64,000 nt of DNA from assembly GCA_947573485.1 (NCBI GenBank), contig CANPGB010000001.1:62001-126000 (forward strand), given 5' to 3'. Made by a program: the position numbers and the translations under genes. The stretch's first letter is position 1. Each line of letters begins with the position of its first letter. Under the pieces are notes generated by a model. The model did not search any database, had not been told where the DNA came from, and worked only from the letters and a program-made list of their open reading frames with translations. The stretch is from an uncultured Porphyromonadaceae bacterium (lineage in GTDB: Bacteria > Bacteroidota > Bacteroidia > Bacteroidales > Muribaculaceae). Shown in pieces: positions 45,425-54,900 of this stretch.

Positions 45425-46714
45425 TTATTTATTGTAGAAGTTTATTATGCGGGTGCGGAGTATGGCCTCATATTTTGCCTGCACAGCCTGCGAGAGGGCC
45501 GAGGTGTAGTTCGACTTCGCTTTCTCGTATTCGGTGGCGTTGGCCTTGCCGTTGTCGTATTTTATCTGCATGGCGTCGAAGGCTGCCTGGGTGCTCTCGA
45601 CGGTGGCGTTGGCTGCATCCTGCTTTTTATATGCGGCAAGGGCCTGTGTGTAGGCCTGGTTTATTGATTTATAGAGCTGATTGCGGGCGTCGGCGAGGCG
45701 GAGGTCGGCGACGGCAGCCTGGGCTTTTGCGCGTCGTATGTTGTTGCGGGTGCCGAAGCCGTCGAAGAGAGGCACACTCAGAGAGAAACCTATCGACTTT
45801 GCAAAATTATGGCGCATCTGGGCTCCGAAGTTCTCGTTGTTGTAGCCCGAGGTCTTGTAGTAGTTGGTGCCTATGCCCGCGTTGAACGACAGCGTGGGTA
45901 TGTAGCCGCTCTTTGCAACCTCAACGTTCTGCTGCGCGGCCTCGCTCTCACGCGTCCCGGCGATAATGGAGTGATTGCGGGCGAGCGCGTTGGCATACAC
46001 TTCATCGGCTGAGAGGAGGGGCATCTTTGTATCGGCGAGCGAACGAATGTCGAAGTCGGCATCGGAAGGAAGATTGAGGAGCTGTGCGAGGTCGAGCATG
46101 GCCAGCACACTGTCGTTGCGGGCGTTCACCACCGAGAGCTCGTCCTGACTTACCTGCGAGCGAGCTTCGTAGATGTCGAGCTCGGCAACCTTTCCGGCGT
46201 CGAGCAGCGCCTGACGGCGGATAAGCTCGGCCTGCGAAATATCGAGGTTGATTTTTGCAACGTCGAGCATCTCGCGGGTATAGAGAGCCTGCAGGTAGGC
46301 GCTTATAACATTGAGCGTAACATTATCCTTGGCCTCCTCGGTGCGCTCGAGCGCAGCCGAGAGGCTTGTGCGCGAGTATTTGAGCTGTCTTATGGCACGC
46401 AGGCCCTGGAAGAGCGGCAGCGAAAGCTGGGCACCAACGGAGAACGACGAGGTGTTGCGGTTGGCGTAGGTGTTGTCGGCGGTGAGGCCGCGGCCGAAGT
46501 TGAAGCTCTGCGAGGCGTAGCCGCTGACGTTGGGCAGGAACTGATCTTTGGCCTCGGTCACCGCGAGATTGCTGATGTGGGCCGAGAGTTCCTGATTCTG
46601 AACGTCGAGGTTGTGGGCTATGGCATAGTTTATGCAGCTGTCGAGGTCCCACTGAGCGGCGGCAGCCATGGCGCACCCGGCGAGCATGGCCGCTAAAGAA
46701 GCTTGGAGTCGCAT
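45425..46714 (-). CDS. TolC-family outer membrane protein of a MacAB-type exporter
   Basis: The 429-residue protein has a signal peptide (MRLQASLAAMLAGCAMAAAA) and the TolC repeats with NxDVQN..., GYASQSFNFGRG, and SVPLFDGFGTRNNIRRAKAQ. It forms the outer-membrane channel. It is the last gene in the operon ATPase, permease, permease, adaptor, TolC, 3 bases after the adaptor gene. Confidence 0.92.
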   Translation of the reverse strand: MRLQASLAAMLAGCAMAAAAQWDLDSCINYAIAHNLDVQNQELSAHISNLAVTEAKDQFLPNVSGYASQSFNFGRGLTADNTYANRNTSSFSVGAQLSLPLFQGLRAIRQLKYSRTSLSAALERTEEAKDNVTLNVISAYLQALYTREMLDVAKINLDISQAELIRRQALLDAGKVAELDIYEARSQVSQDELSVVNARNDSVLAMLDLAQLLNLPSDADFDIRSLADTKMPLLSADEVYANALARNHSIIAGTRESEAAQQNVEVAKSGYIPTLSFNAGIGTNYYKTSGYNNENFGAQMRHNFAKSIGFSLSVPLFDGFGTRNNIRRAKAQAAVADLRLADARNQLYKSINQAYTQALAAYKKQDAANATVESTQAAFDAMQIKYDNGKANATEYEKAKSNYTSALSQAVQAKYEAILRTRIINFYNK

Positions 46715-46717
46715 GGC

Positions 46718-47812
46718 TTAGTTGATTTTAGCGCCGCGGAGCACGGCAGTTGAATCGATACCGTCTTTAACTTCTATATTTATACCGTCGCCTATGCCTG
46801 TGCTCACGGCGCGACGCTCGAACACGGGCTCGGGCAGGCTGTCGGTGCGGACAAACACATACGTGCTGTCGCCCTCGAACGTCAGCACGCTCTCGGGGAT
46901 AGAGAGTACGTTCTCGGCTTTGGCAAGGATAACGGCGGCATTGGCGCTGTAGCCCGCCCGCAGGCCTTCGGAGGAGTCAAGCTCAAGAGCGGCCTTGATT
47001 TCAAAAGAGTTAGCGCCCGAGTTTTCGGTTCCCTTTGGCGAGATATACTCTATCACGGCAGTGGGCTTGAGGTCGGGGAGAGCGCCGATGGTAATGTTCA
47101 TGGGCATGCCCACGGCGAGGTGCCCGACCTCGGTTTCGTCAACGTTGCCTTTGAAGATGAGGTTGTTCATGTCGGCAATCGTAGCCACGGTTGTGCCGTC
47201 GTTCATAGTGTTGGCCTGGATAACCGACGAGCCTACCTTAACGGGCACATCAAGCACGAGGCCGGTGATTGTGGCGCGCACCAGGGTGTTGCTCTCCTTG
47301 GCGTTGTGGCGCGAGACACCCTCGCGGACAATAGTGTAGGCATCTTTTGCAGCGTCGAGCTCCTCGGCGGCCTTGCGCCATGTTTTCTCCGAGGTCTCGT
47401 ATTCCTCGCGCGAAATCACTTTCTTCTCGTACAGGGCTTTGTCGCGCTCATATTTGACGCGTGCGTCGGCTAGCTCGATGTCGGCATTGTTCACACGGCT
47501 CTGCGCCGACGACAGCTGCGAGGCATCGGGTATAACCTTGATGCGGGCAATGACATCGCCTTCGTGCACAAAGTCGCCGGCCTCGACGTTTATCTCGCTT
47601 ATGATACCCGAAATCTGAGGTTTGATTTCAATTTCATCGCGCGGCTCAATCTTGCCCGTGAGCACAGTGCTGCGCTCTATGGTTGATATAGTGGGGTTTA
47701 CGGTGGCGAATACATCTTTCTTATCCTGCGAGTTCTTGTAGAGGAAGTAGAAAGTTCCGGCAAAGACTGCCGCTACCAAAACCCAGATGAAAATTCTGAA
47801 AAAGCGTTTCAT
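46718..47812 (-). CDS. Periplasmic adaptor (membrane fusion protein), MacA/HlyD type
   Basis: The 364-residue protein has one N-terminal TM (IFIWVLVAAVFAGTFYFL) and the lipoyl-like halves around IKPQISGIISEINVEAGDFV and ATITGLVLDVPVKVGSSV with a coiled hairpin between (VNNADIELADARVKYERDKA). It links the inner-membrane permease to TolC in a tripartite exporter. It lies between the permease and TolC genes. Confidence 0.93.
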   Translation of the reverse strand: MKRFFRIFIWVLVAAVFAGTFYFLYKNSQDKKDVFATVNPTISTIERSTVLTGKIEPRDEIEIKPQISGIISEINVEAGDFVHEGDVIARIKVIPDASQLSSAQSRVNNADIELADARVKYERDKALYEKKVISREEYETSEKTWRKAAEELDAAKDAYTIVREGVSRHNAKESNTLVRATITGLVLDVPVKVGSSVIQANTMNDGTTVATIADMNNLIFKGNVDETEVGHLAVGMPMNITIGALPDLKPTAVIEYISPKGTENSGANSFEIKAALELDSSEGLRAGYSANAAVILAKAENVLSIPESVLTFEGDSTYVFVRTDSLPEPVFERRAVSTGIGDGINIEVKDGIDSTAVLRGAKIN

Positions 47813-47836
47813 GTTATTTATTTTGCAGATTAATGT

Positions 47837-49084
47837 TTACTTATCTCGAATAGCTTCTATAGGTTTGATTCTCATGGCTTTCACCGCAGGTAAGGTTCCG
47901 GCGGCGGAGCCGAGCACGAAGAAGAGCAACACAATGGCCACGGCTGTGCCGAAGGGCAGCTCGAACCCGGCCTTGCCAAGGAGCGGGTGCATGGTGAGGT
48001 GATCGGCCGCGCCGAGCACGACTGTGGCGAAGGTGACTCCGGCGGTTCCGGCAACCAAGGTCAGCAGAATACTCTCGGAGAGCACCTGCACGGTGATGTC
48101 GGAGGGTTTGGCTCCTATGGCTCGGCGTACGCCGAACTCGTGGGTGCGCTCCTTGACTATTATCCACATTATATTGCCTACGCCTATCACACCCGAGAGG
48201 AGTGAGCTCGCGCCTATGAAAGCGGCGAGTATGGCCAGGCCGAGGAAGAGATTGTCGATAACGTTGAACATCTCCGAAATATCCATGAATCCGACGGCGT
48301 TCTTGTCGTCGGGATGTATGGTATGTTTCGATGCAAGCACCCTGCGCATGGCCTCCTGGTTTTCCTTGGGGGTATGCCCCGCGGGAGCAGTGTATACAAA
48401 GAACGAAATGCGGTCGCCGGTGTTATAGGCCTGGCGCATTGTGGTTGAGGGGATTATGTAGCTGTCGTCGATACGGCCTCCTATAGAGCCTTCGCTGATC
48501 TGACCGGCCACGCCTATGCAGCGGAAGTATACCCCGCCAACCGAGAGGTATTTGCCTACGGGGTCTTCAGTACCGAATAAGTCGGCGGCACGGTTTCGAC
48601 CCAGCACCACCACCTTGCGGCCGGCGGCAACGTCAGCCGAGTTTATGAAACGGCCACTGTCGAGCAAGGGTTCCATAATCTTGCTGTATTGCGCTCCCAC
48701 ACCGAGCACTGAGGCAGCCTTGCTCTTGGTGCCATATGCGCCCGTGCCCCAGCGGTTTATCACTTCGGAAGAATATTCGATAGCCAGGGCTACACGCACC
48801 ATGGCCTCGGCATCGGAAAAGGTGAGATTCCAGTAGGAGCCTTTGTTGAAACCTTTATACGACATCGAGCGGCTGTTAGGGAACACGCCGCCGAGGTTTG
48901 TGGCTATACCGGCGAAATTTCGGCGCATTATACCCTCGAAGCCATGGGCGCCACCCCAGAGCATGGCGAGCATGGCAGTGCCCCAGAATATGCCGAAGGC
49001 CGTCAGGAAAGTTCGTGTCTTATTGCGTGCGAGGGTTGCTCCTATCTCACGCCAGTTCTCAGGGTCAAAAATAGTAAGTCTCAT
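47837..49084 (-). CDS. MacB-type ABC transporter permease (second)
   Basis: The 415-residue protein has the MacB/FtsX design: a first TM (TRTFLTAFGIFWGTAMLAML), a large periplasmic domain (about 60-270) and three C-terminal TMs with the FtsX signature IVKERTHEFGVRRAIGAKPSD. Final residues ...AMRIKPIEAIRD match the family end. It begins with ATGA overlap to the first permease, so the transporter is probably a heterodimer. Substrates of MacAB exporters include antibiotics, peptides and lipoproteins; unknown here. Confidence 0.93.
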   Translation of the reverse strand: MRLTIFDPENWREIGATLARNKTRTFLTAFGIFWGTAMLAMLWGGAHGFEGIMRRNFAGIATNLGGVFPNSRSMSYKGFNKGSYWNLTFSDAEAMVRVALAIEYSSEVINRWGTGAYGTKSKAASVLGVGAQYSKIMEPLLDSGRFINSADVAAGRKVVVLGRNRAADLFGTEDPVGKYLSVGGVYFRCIGVAGQISEGSIGGRIDDSYIIPSTTMRQAYNTGDRISFFVYTAPAGHTPKENQEAMRRVLASKHTIHPDDKNAVGFMDISEMFNVIDNLFLGLAILAAFIGASSLLSGVIGVGNIMWIIVKERTHEFGVRRAIGAKPSDITVQVLSESILLTLVAGTAGVTFATVVLGAADHLTMHPLLGKAGFELPFGTAVAIVLLFFVLGSAAGTLPAVKAMRIKPIEAIRDK

Positions 49085-50304
49085 TCGTCACGCAGTGCTT
49101 CAACGGGTTTAACTTTGATAGCTTTCAAGGCCGGGAAGAGTCCGGCGAGGGCTCCGGCTACCACAAGAGCGGCAGTCACCTGCAGCGCTATGGAGATGTC
49201 CACTGTAGGATTGCGGAAGGCCTCGGTCTCGCCTATCAGGGCGTCGATAAGCTGCAGCAAGGCCATACCCAACACTATGCCTATGTAGCCGAATATCGTG
49301 GTCAGTGCCACACTCTCGGTGAGAATCTGCACAAGTATAGAGCGTGGTTTAGCCCCTATGGCGCGGCGGATGCCTATCTCGTGAGTGCGCTCGCGCACCG
49401 ACACAAACATTATGTTGCTTACGCCGACGATACCCGTGAGGAGGGTGAATATGCCTATTACCCACACGGCGAGGTTGAGATAAACGTTTGCCGCGGCCCC
49501 GGCGATGCTTTGGGTGAAGCGGTTCCAGGTCCATATGGCGGCAGGGTCGGCGGGGTTGAAATCGTGTTGCCGCGCCAGTGATGAGCGTATACCCTGCTCC
49601 GCCTCACTGCCCTGCTCTTCGGTTGTGAGTCCTTCGACACGGGCCGTGAGCTGGTAGGCCTCATCGTTATTGCCCGTGATAGCCTTGTAGGTGGAATATG
49701 GGGTATACGAGCTGCTGCGCCATGGGTGCTCATAAACTCCGGCCACGGTCCATGCGAGGCCGAGGCAGCTAACGGTCTGCCCCACCACTTTCTCGGGTTC
49801 GACATCGCCGAAGAGCGTGCGGGCGTTATCGCGGTGGAGCACCATCACGCGGCGCGCCTCGGCAATATCGCGGTCGTTTATAAAGCGCCCGGCAAGCATC
49901 TTGACGCCCTGAATCTCCTTCTCGCGCGGGTAAACGGCATTGAACGAACCCGAAACATAGTCGCGCACGGTGGTGATTTTAGCCGTGTCGATAGAGCCAT
50001 AGGCGAGCACCTCGCTCACGGCCTCGTTCTCCTTTACAATGGCGTCGATATCGTTGCTCTTCAAAGGTATATAGCGGCCTTCCTTATATCCCTTCCAGGG
50101 CATGGACGTTACACCGCCCCATATACTTATTGTGTTTGTTGAGGCATCATCGTTAGCCGCTTTGAAGGCATTTGTCACGCCGCGGGCAGCTCCGAGCAGC
50201 ACAATGAGCATAAATATGCCCCATGCCACCGAGAGGCCGGTGAGCCAGGTGCGCAACTTGTTGTTGCTCAGTGTCTGGCCTATTTCGTGCAGGAGGTCAA
50301 GCAT
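49081..50304 (-). CDS. MacB-type ABC transporter permease (first)
   Basis: The 407-residue protein is paralogous to the next permease: N-terminal TM near TWLTGLSVAWGIFMLIVL, periplasmic domain, and C-terminal TMs with SVRERTHEIGIRRAIGAKP and end LKAIKVKPVEALRDE. The start MLDLLHEIG at 50304 is chosen because it overlaps the ATPase stop by 8 bases; the start at 50331 is possible. It pairs with the ATPase below. Confidence 0.92.
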   Translation of the reverse strand: MLDLLHEIGQTLSNNKLRTWLTGLSVAWGIFMLIVLLGAARGVTNAFKAANDDASTNTISIWGGVTSMPWKGYKEGRYIPLKSNDIDAIVKENEAVSEVLAYGSIDTAKITTVRDYVSGSFNAVYPREKEIQGVKMLAGRFINDRDIAEARRVMVLHRDNARTLFGDVEPEKVVGQTVSCLGLAWTVAGVYEHPWRSSSYTPYSTYKAITGNNDEAYQLTARVEGLTTEEQGSEAEQGIRSSLARQHDFNPADPAAIWTWNRFTQSIAGAAANVYLNLAVWVIGIFTLLTGIVGVSNIMFVSVRERTHEIGIRRAIGAKPRSILVQILTESVALTTIFGYIGIVLGMALLQLIDALIGETEAFRNPTVDISIALQVTAALVVAGALAGLFPALKAIKVKPVEALRDE

Positions 50305-50968
50305 CGGTAGTGACAATTTGGCCGTCGACAATGCGGATTATGCGGTCGGTGGCAGCGCCGACGCCGGGGTCATGGGTTACAATCACTATAGTCATACCCT
50401 CGCTGTTGAGGCGGCGGAACACCTCCATAACCTCTTTCGAGGTATGCGAGTCGAGGGCACCCGTAGGCTCATCGGCAAGGATTATGGCCGGATTTGTAAC
50501 AAGTGCACGCGCGATAGCCACACGCTGTTTCTGGCCGCCCGAGAGCTCGCCCGGCAAGTGATGCGCGCGGTCGGCCAGACCCATGCGCTCAAGCTGCTCC
50601 ATGGCAAGGGCGTTGCGCTTGCGGCGGCTCACACCTTGGTAGAAGAGCGGCAGAGCCACATTCTCGAGTGCATTCTTATAATTAATAAGGTTGAACGACT
50701 GGAAAACGAAACCAATGAGACGGTTTCGCAGCTCGGCAGCCCGGTTCTCGCTGAGGTTGCGTATCTCAATACCGTTGAGAGTGTATTCGCCGCTGTCGTA
50801 GTTATCGAGAATCCCCAATATATTAAGGAGAGTCGATTTCCCGGAGCCCGACGCACCCATTATCGACACCAGCTCTCCCTTTGCGATTTCGAGGTTGATG
50901 TCTTTAAGCACATGGAGCGGGACGATGCCCGGATAGGTCTTATTAACGTCGCGTAATGTGATGATCAT
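50297..50968 (-). CDS. ABC transporter ATP-binding protein, MacB/LolD type
   Basis: The 223-residue protein starts MIITLRDVNKTYPG at 50968. Walker A is GASGSGKSTLL, the signature is LSGGQKQRVAIARAL, Walker B is IILADEPTGALDS and the switch His is in VTHDPG. It powers the export complex encoded downstream. First gene of the operon; a longer start at 51016 is possible but crosses a likely leader. Confidence 0.94.
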   Translation of the reverse strand: MIITLRDVNKTYPGIVPLHVLKDINLEIAKGELVSIMGASGSGKSTLLNILGILDNYDSGEYTLNGIEIRNLSENRAAELRNRLIGFVFQSFNLINYKNALENVALPLFYQGVSRRKRNALAMEQLERMGLADRAHHLPGELSGGQKQRVAIARALVTNPAIILADEPTGALDSHTSKEVMEVFRRLNSEGMTIVIVTHDPGVGAATDRIIRIVDGQIVTTDA

Positions 50969-51316
50969 TGCTGATTGTAGATTGTTTACAAGTATAAGAC
51001 GCATCGGTGCCCGCAAAAGTTACAATCACGCCCTATAATTGTTCACACACGCAGCCTCGGAAGCCTGCAAAATACCGCACAAAAATGTTACAAAATAGCT
51101 ACATTAGGCGATGTGTAACAATTGTGTAACATTTTGTATCAATTTTAATATGTTGTATATTAGTGTATTATAAGCTTATTTCGGCTTAATTTGTTGCATT
51201 AACATTTATTCACATTGAAAAACTTGCAGCCGGAAAAAACGCCCCTAACTTTGCAATGTCGAACAACAAAAGCGACACCTTAAAAACCGAAAATCAACTC
51301 CTAAATTCTTCACGAT
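50969..51316. other. Intergenic region with divergent transcription starts
   Basis: These 348 bases hold no gene. The right 250 bases belong to the inverted-repeat copy and carry the ECF promoter (51224-51253). Three TGTTACA/TGTAACA elements (51086-51092, 51114-51120, 51125-51131) could be an operator. On the minus strand, upstream of the ABC operon, TAACTTTTG near 51021 is close to a -7 box but has one base too many. Confidence 0.6.
51224..51253 (+). promoter_or_regulatory. Promoter of ECF sigma factor copy 1
   Basis: TTG (51224-51226), 19 bases, TAACTTTG (51246-51253): an exact consensus match. The leader to the ATG at 51317 is about 60 bases. The same promoter is present in copy 2. Confidence 0.85.
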
Positions 51317-51820
51317 ATGGCAACCTCGACATTCCAAAGCAACCTGATGAACCTCCAGAGCAACATGCTCAACTTCGCATACATGCTCACCTCAAACCGC
51401 GATGACGCATACGACCTGCTGCAGGACACCACCCTCAAGGCCCTCGACAACCAGGACAAGTATGCCGAAGGCACCAACTTCAAGGGCTGGGTCTTCACTA
51501 TCATGCGCAACCTCTTCATCAACAACTACCGCCGCGGAGTGCGCGCTGCCACCGTTGTCGACACCACCGACAACCTCTACCATCTCAACCTGAGCCAGGA
51601 TTCGGGCCTCGAATCTCCCGAAGAGAGCTACGGCGCCGCTGAAATCACAGCCGCCATCAACGAGTTCTCCGACGACTACCGCATCCCCTTCTCGATGCAC
51701 GTGGCAGGCTACAAGTACAACGAAATCGCCGAGAAGATGAACCTCCCCCTCGGCACCGTGAAGAGCAGAATCTTTTTCGCCCGCAAACGCCTTCAGGAGC
51801 GTTTCAGCGACTACCGCTAA
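51317..51820 (+). CDS. ECF-type RNA polymerase sigma factor, copy 1
   Basis: The 167-residue protein has sigma region 2 (LNFAYMLTSNRDDAYDLLQD, FKGWVFTIMRNLFINNYRR) and region 4 with an HTH (YNEIAEKMNLPLGTVKSRIFFARKRL). ECF factors redirect RNA polymerase to stress or envelope regulons. No anti-sigma gene is adjacent, which is unusual for many groups but known for some Bacteroidetes ECF factors. The encoded protein is identical to the one at 61719-62222. Confidence 0.95.
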   Translation: MATSTFQSNLMNLQSNMLNFAYMLTSNRDDAYDLLQDTTLKALDNQDKYAEGTNFKGWVFTIMRNLFINNYRRGVRAATVVDTTDNLYHLNLSQDSGLESPEESYGAAEITAAINEFSDDYRIPFSMHVAGYKYNEIAEKMNLPLGTVKSRIFFARKRLQERFSDYR

Positions 51821-51903
51821 ACACGAGCCTTATCAAAAGATGTTCAAGGAGTTGAACACCTCCCCCGCATAACCGAATACTTACGAGTTTAATAAAATGT
51901 GCC

Positions 51904-51939
51904 CGGAGCCCCTGCCGATATTTCTCGGCGGGGGCTCCG
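51904..51939. terminator. Bidirectional terminator between ECF copy 1 and the AddA-like gene
   Basis: A perfect 15-bp GC-rich stem, CGGAGCCCCTGCCGA (51904-51918) with 51925-51939, has a 6-base loop. It is followed on the plus strand by AGGTTTTA. It sits in the gap between the two convergent stops (51820 and 51945). Confidence 0.75.
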
Positions 51940-51944
51940 AGGTT

Positions 51945-54900
51945 TTATCCAACGCGGATTATGCGCTTGAGCAGGGGATACCAGAGGTATCCTGCGGCAC
52001 CCTCGCGGCCGAGTCGGTCGAGAAGCGAGAGGTAGTTCTCCACCTGGCGGAAATGCGTTGGGCGCGGCTCGGTGGTGAATTTGTAGTCGACTACGGTGGT
52101 GGTGCCGTCGGGGGCGATTATGATTCTGTCGGGGCGGAAGGTGTCGGTGTCGGCAGGAGCGTCGGCGTCGTAGATTGAGCGCTCGGCGTATATGCGGCAG
52201 CCGGGGTCGAACCACGCTGCCACTGTGGCGCCTCCGGCATCAAAACCTTCGCGGAGCAGGGCAAGGTATTCGTCGGCGAGGTCGGCGCGCAGCCCGGCGC
52301 GAGAGGCGTAGGCGGCGACGGCCTTGGGGAGGTCGGCCACGGTGCGGACTCCCGCGAGAATCGAGTGCAGGTGGTTGCCGCGCTCGGCGGCAGCGAAAAG
52401 TGCGGGGTCGGCGGTGCGCTCAACGCTGTCGGTGATGAGCTTATCTTCCTCTCCGCCTATATCGAGATGCTCGGCCAGAGCGTCGTCGATAGAGACGAGC
52501 TGGCGGGCGTCGTTGCGGAAAAGCACTGGGTACTGCCCTGCCTCAAGCATGGGGTTGGCGTGGTTTTTCTTGGCAACTTTAGTGGTAGGCGAGCCGAGGG
52601 TGAAAATAGATGCAGCGCCGTCGAAATGCTCGGCGAGGTTGCAGCGCGAGCTGTCGGAGAGCTCGTCGGAGTCGGGGAGCTGCCGTATGGCGGTGAGTAC
52701 TTCGGCGCCGAGATTCTCGGTGCCTGAATACACTATAAGTTCTCTTGCTGCGCGTGTGAAGGCCACATAGGCAATGTTGAGGCTGTCGATGAGGTCGAGG
52801 TACTCGTTATTGCTGAAGAAAGGCTTGAAAGGCGAGACGTCGGGGTCGCGCAGCGCCGAAACCGAGCTTACGTTAACGAACATTACCGGCGGCACTATGG
52901 CGGGATCGAAGCCCTGAAGGCTATCGAGGGGCAGCCATGCCGATTGGTCGGCGTGGACAAGCTCCCAGTCGCCGAATGGGATGTGCACGCAATCGCGCTC
53001 AAGGCCTTTTGATTTGTGAATCGTCATTACTTCTACGGCATCGAGGTCGGCCGAAGCCTTTATAGCCCACTTGTCGAGGTTGGCGTCGTAGTCGCGCAGG
53101 AAGGTGGCGAGCGAGGGGTCGGGGCTCTCTGTGTGCTTTACCACAAGGTCTTGCAGGGCGGCTATGTAGGCATACTCAGAGCGGCGTTGGGCGGGAGTTA
53201 CCTTGTGCATTATCACGGCTTCGACGAGAGCCACGAGGTTGGCGGGATTCTCGGCGCGGATGGCCATAATCTCGCGGTCGAGGGCGCCTACGGCGTCGCC
53301 CGTGGTATCAAGGGCAAGCATGAGGGCGTCTTCGGTCTCGTATCCTTCGGCACGGAAGTAGTTGAAGCGCGTGATCATCATCACGATATCGCTCTGTGAG
53401 GCGTATACCGGCGCGTCTTTGTCGGAAGCTTTCTTACCTGAGTACGAACGCTCTACGAGCTTGAGCATGCTGATGATGGTGCGTACGGCTGCCGAGCTCG
53501 AGAGCAGGAGCGCTTCTGACGACAGAACCTTTATCTCGGGGTGTCGGGTAGTGAGGAACTCGACAACAGCCGTTGCCTCCTTGCGTTTGCGGGTGAGAAT
53601 AAGGATATCACGCCAGGCATATCCTGCCGCATGCTGCCGTTTGATAGCCTCGGCCATTTCTTCGAGCAATGCCTCGGTGGCAGGCATGGATTCCTTATCG
53701 AAAAAGCGCATCTCGACGTACGCCGGGAGTACCGAGAAGCGCTCGCAGGGTGTCTGCACCACATTGCCGTAGCTACCGGCGCCGAGGTTCGCCGCCATGC
53801 GGCCGAAGAGGGTGTTGTTGACCCTGACAACATCGCCGGCACTGCGGTGGTTGGTGTTGTCGGCAGGGTCGAAGCCTCGCAGATACGAGTCGCGGGGGAA
53901 ATCGCGCGTCTGCACAACGGAGCCGAGCAGCTCGCTGTCGGAGTTTCGGAAGCGGTATATGGCCTGCTTCTCGTCTCCGATTATGAGGTTGTCGCCGCCC
54001 TGCGATATGCTGTTGGCCACAAGCGGGCGCAGGTTGTGCCACTGCAGGCGTGAGGTATCCTGGAACTCGTCGATAAGGATATTGGTGAGCTTCATGCCGA
54101 GGCGCTCGTAGATAAAGGGCATCTCTGCATCGGAGATTATACGCCGCAGCAGCTCGGCGGTGTGTGAGATGAGCACGGTGTTGTTCTCGCGCAGATATTC
54201 TTCGAGCTTCCCGAGGGTCATGCCGAAGAAATCAAGGAGGCCGAGGTGCTTGTCGAGCTCTGTGTAGAAGCGGCTGCGCGGCAGCCCGTCGACTATCTCT
54301 CGGCAAAAGAGAGCCATGGCCTCGCAACAAGCGGCGACGTCGGCAGGTTTGAGTCCGGCGGCCTTGAGCTTGGTGCCTACAGCGAGTTTCGCCGGGGGAT
54401 TCTCTCCGGAGGCGGCCTTGGTGATCGCGGCTTTGCGGATGTCGCTAACCTGGCGCCCCTGCAGGAGCTCGGTCATGCGGGTGAGCACGGTGGCGTTGAA
54501 CACCTCGCGGGGGTAGGAGCCTGCATTGACAAGGTTGAAAAACTCTTTGGCAGCCTTGCGGGCGGGGTCGAGAGCGGCTTCGGCCTTTGCGCGCAGGGCG
54601 GAGCTGAACGCCTCTATGCGCGAGGGGTCGGCAAGATATTCGCGGAGTGCGTCGGAGTAGTTGCCGAATGTTTCATCGAGAGCTCCGGCAACGAGCGAGC
54701 TCAGCGATTTGAGGATAGCGCCGTCGCGGTGGAAAAAGTTGTAGCCTTTACCCTGGCTCATCTGGCCGAAAGTATACTGGCGTATCCAGTTGAAGAGGCG
54801 ACGGGCATTTGCCGGGCGCGAGTAGTTGAGCTCGTCGAGCATGAGCGAGATACTCTGCTTGACGGTGTTGCCGGTGTCGAGCGAGAGCTCGTAGTCGCCC

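Larger units (their letters stand above)
51066..51869 (+). repeat. Inverted-repeat copy 1 carrying an ECF sigma factor gene
   Basis: About 800 bases are repeated in inverted orientation at 61673-62472. They include the upstream region, promoter, whole gene and about 48 bases after the stop (with a palindrome TGTTCAA-GGAG-TTGAACA), then diverge after CCTCCCCC. I count about 4 single-base differences upstream and 6 in the gene, all six synonymous. Confidence 0.95.
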
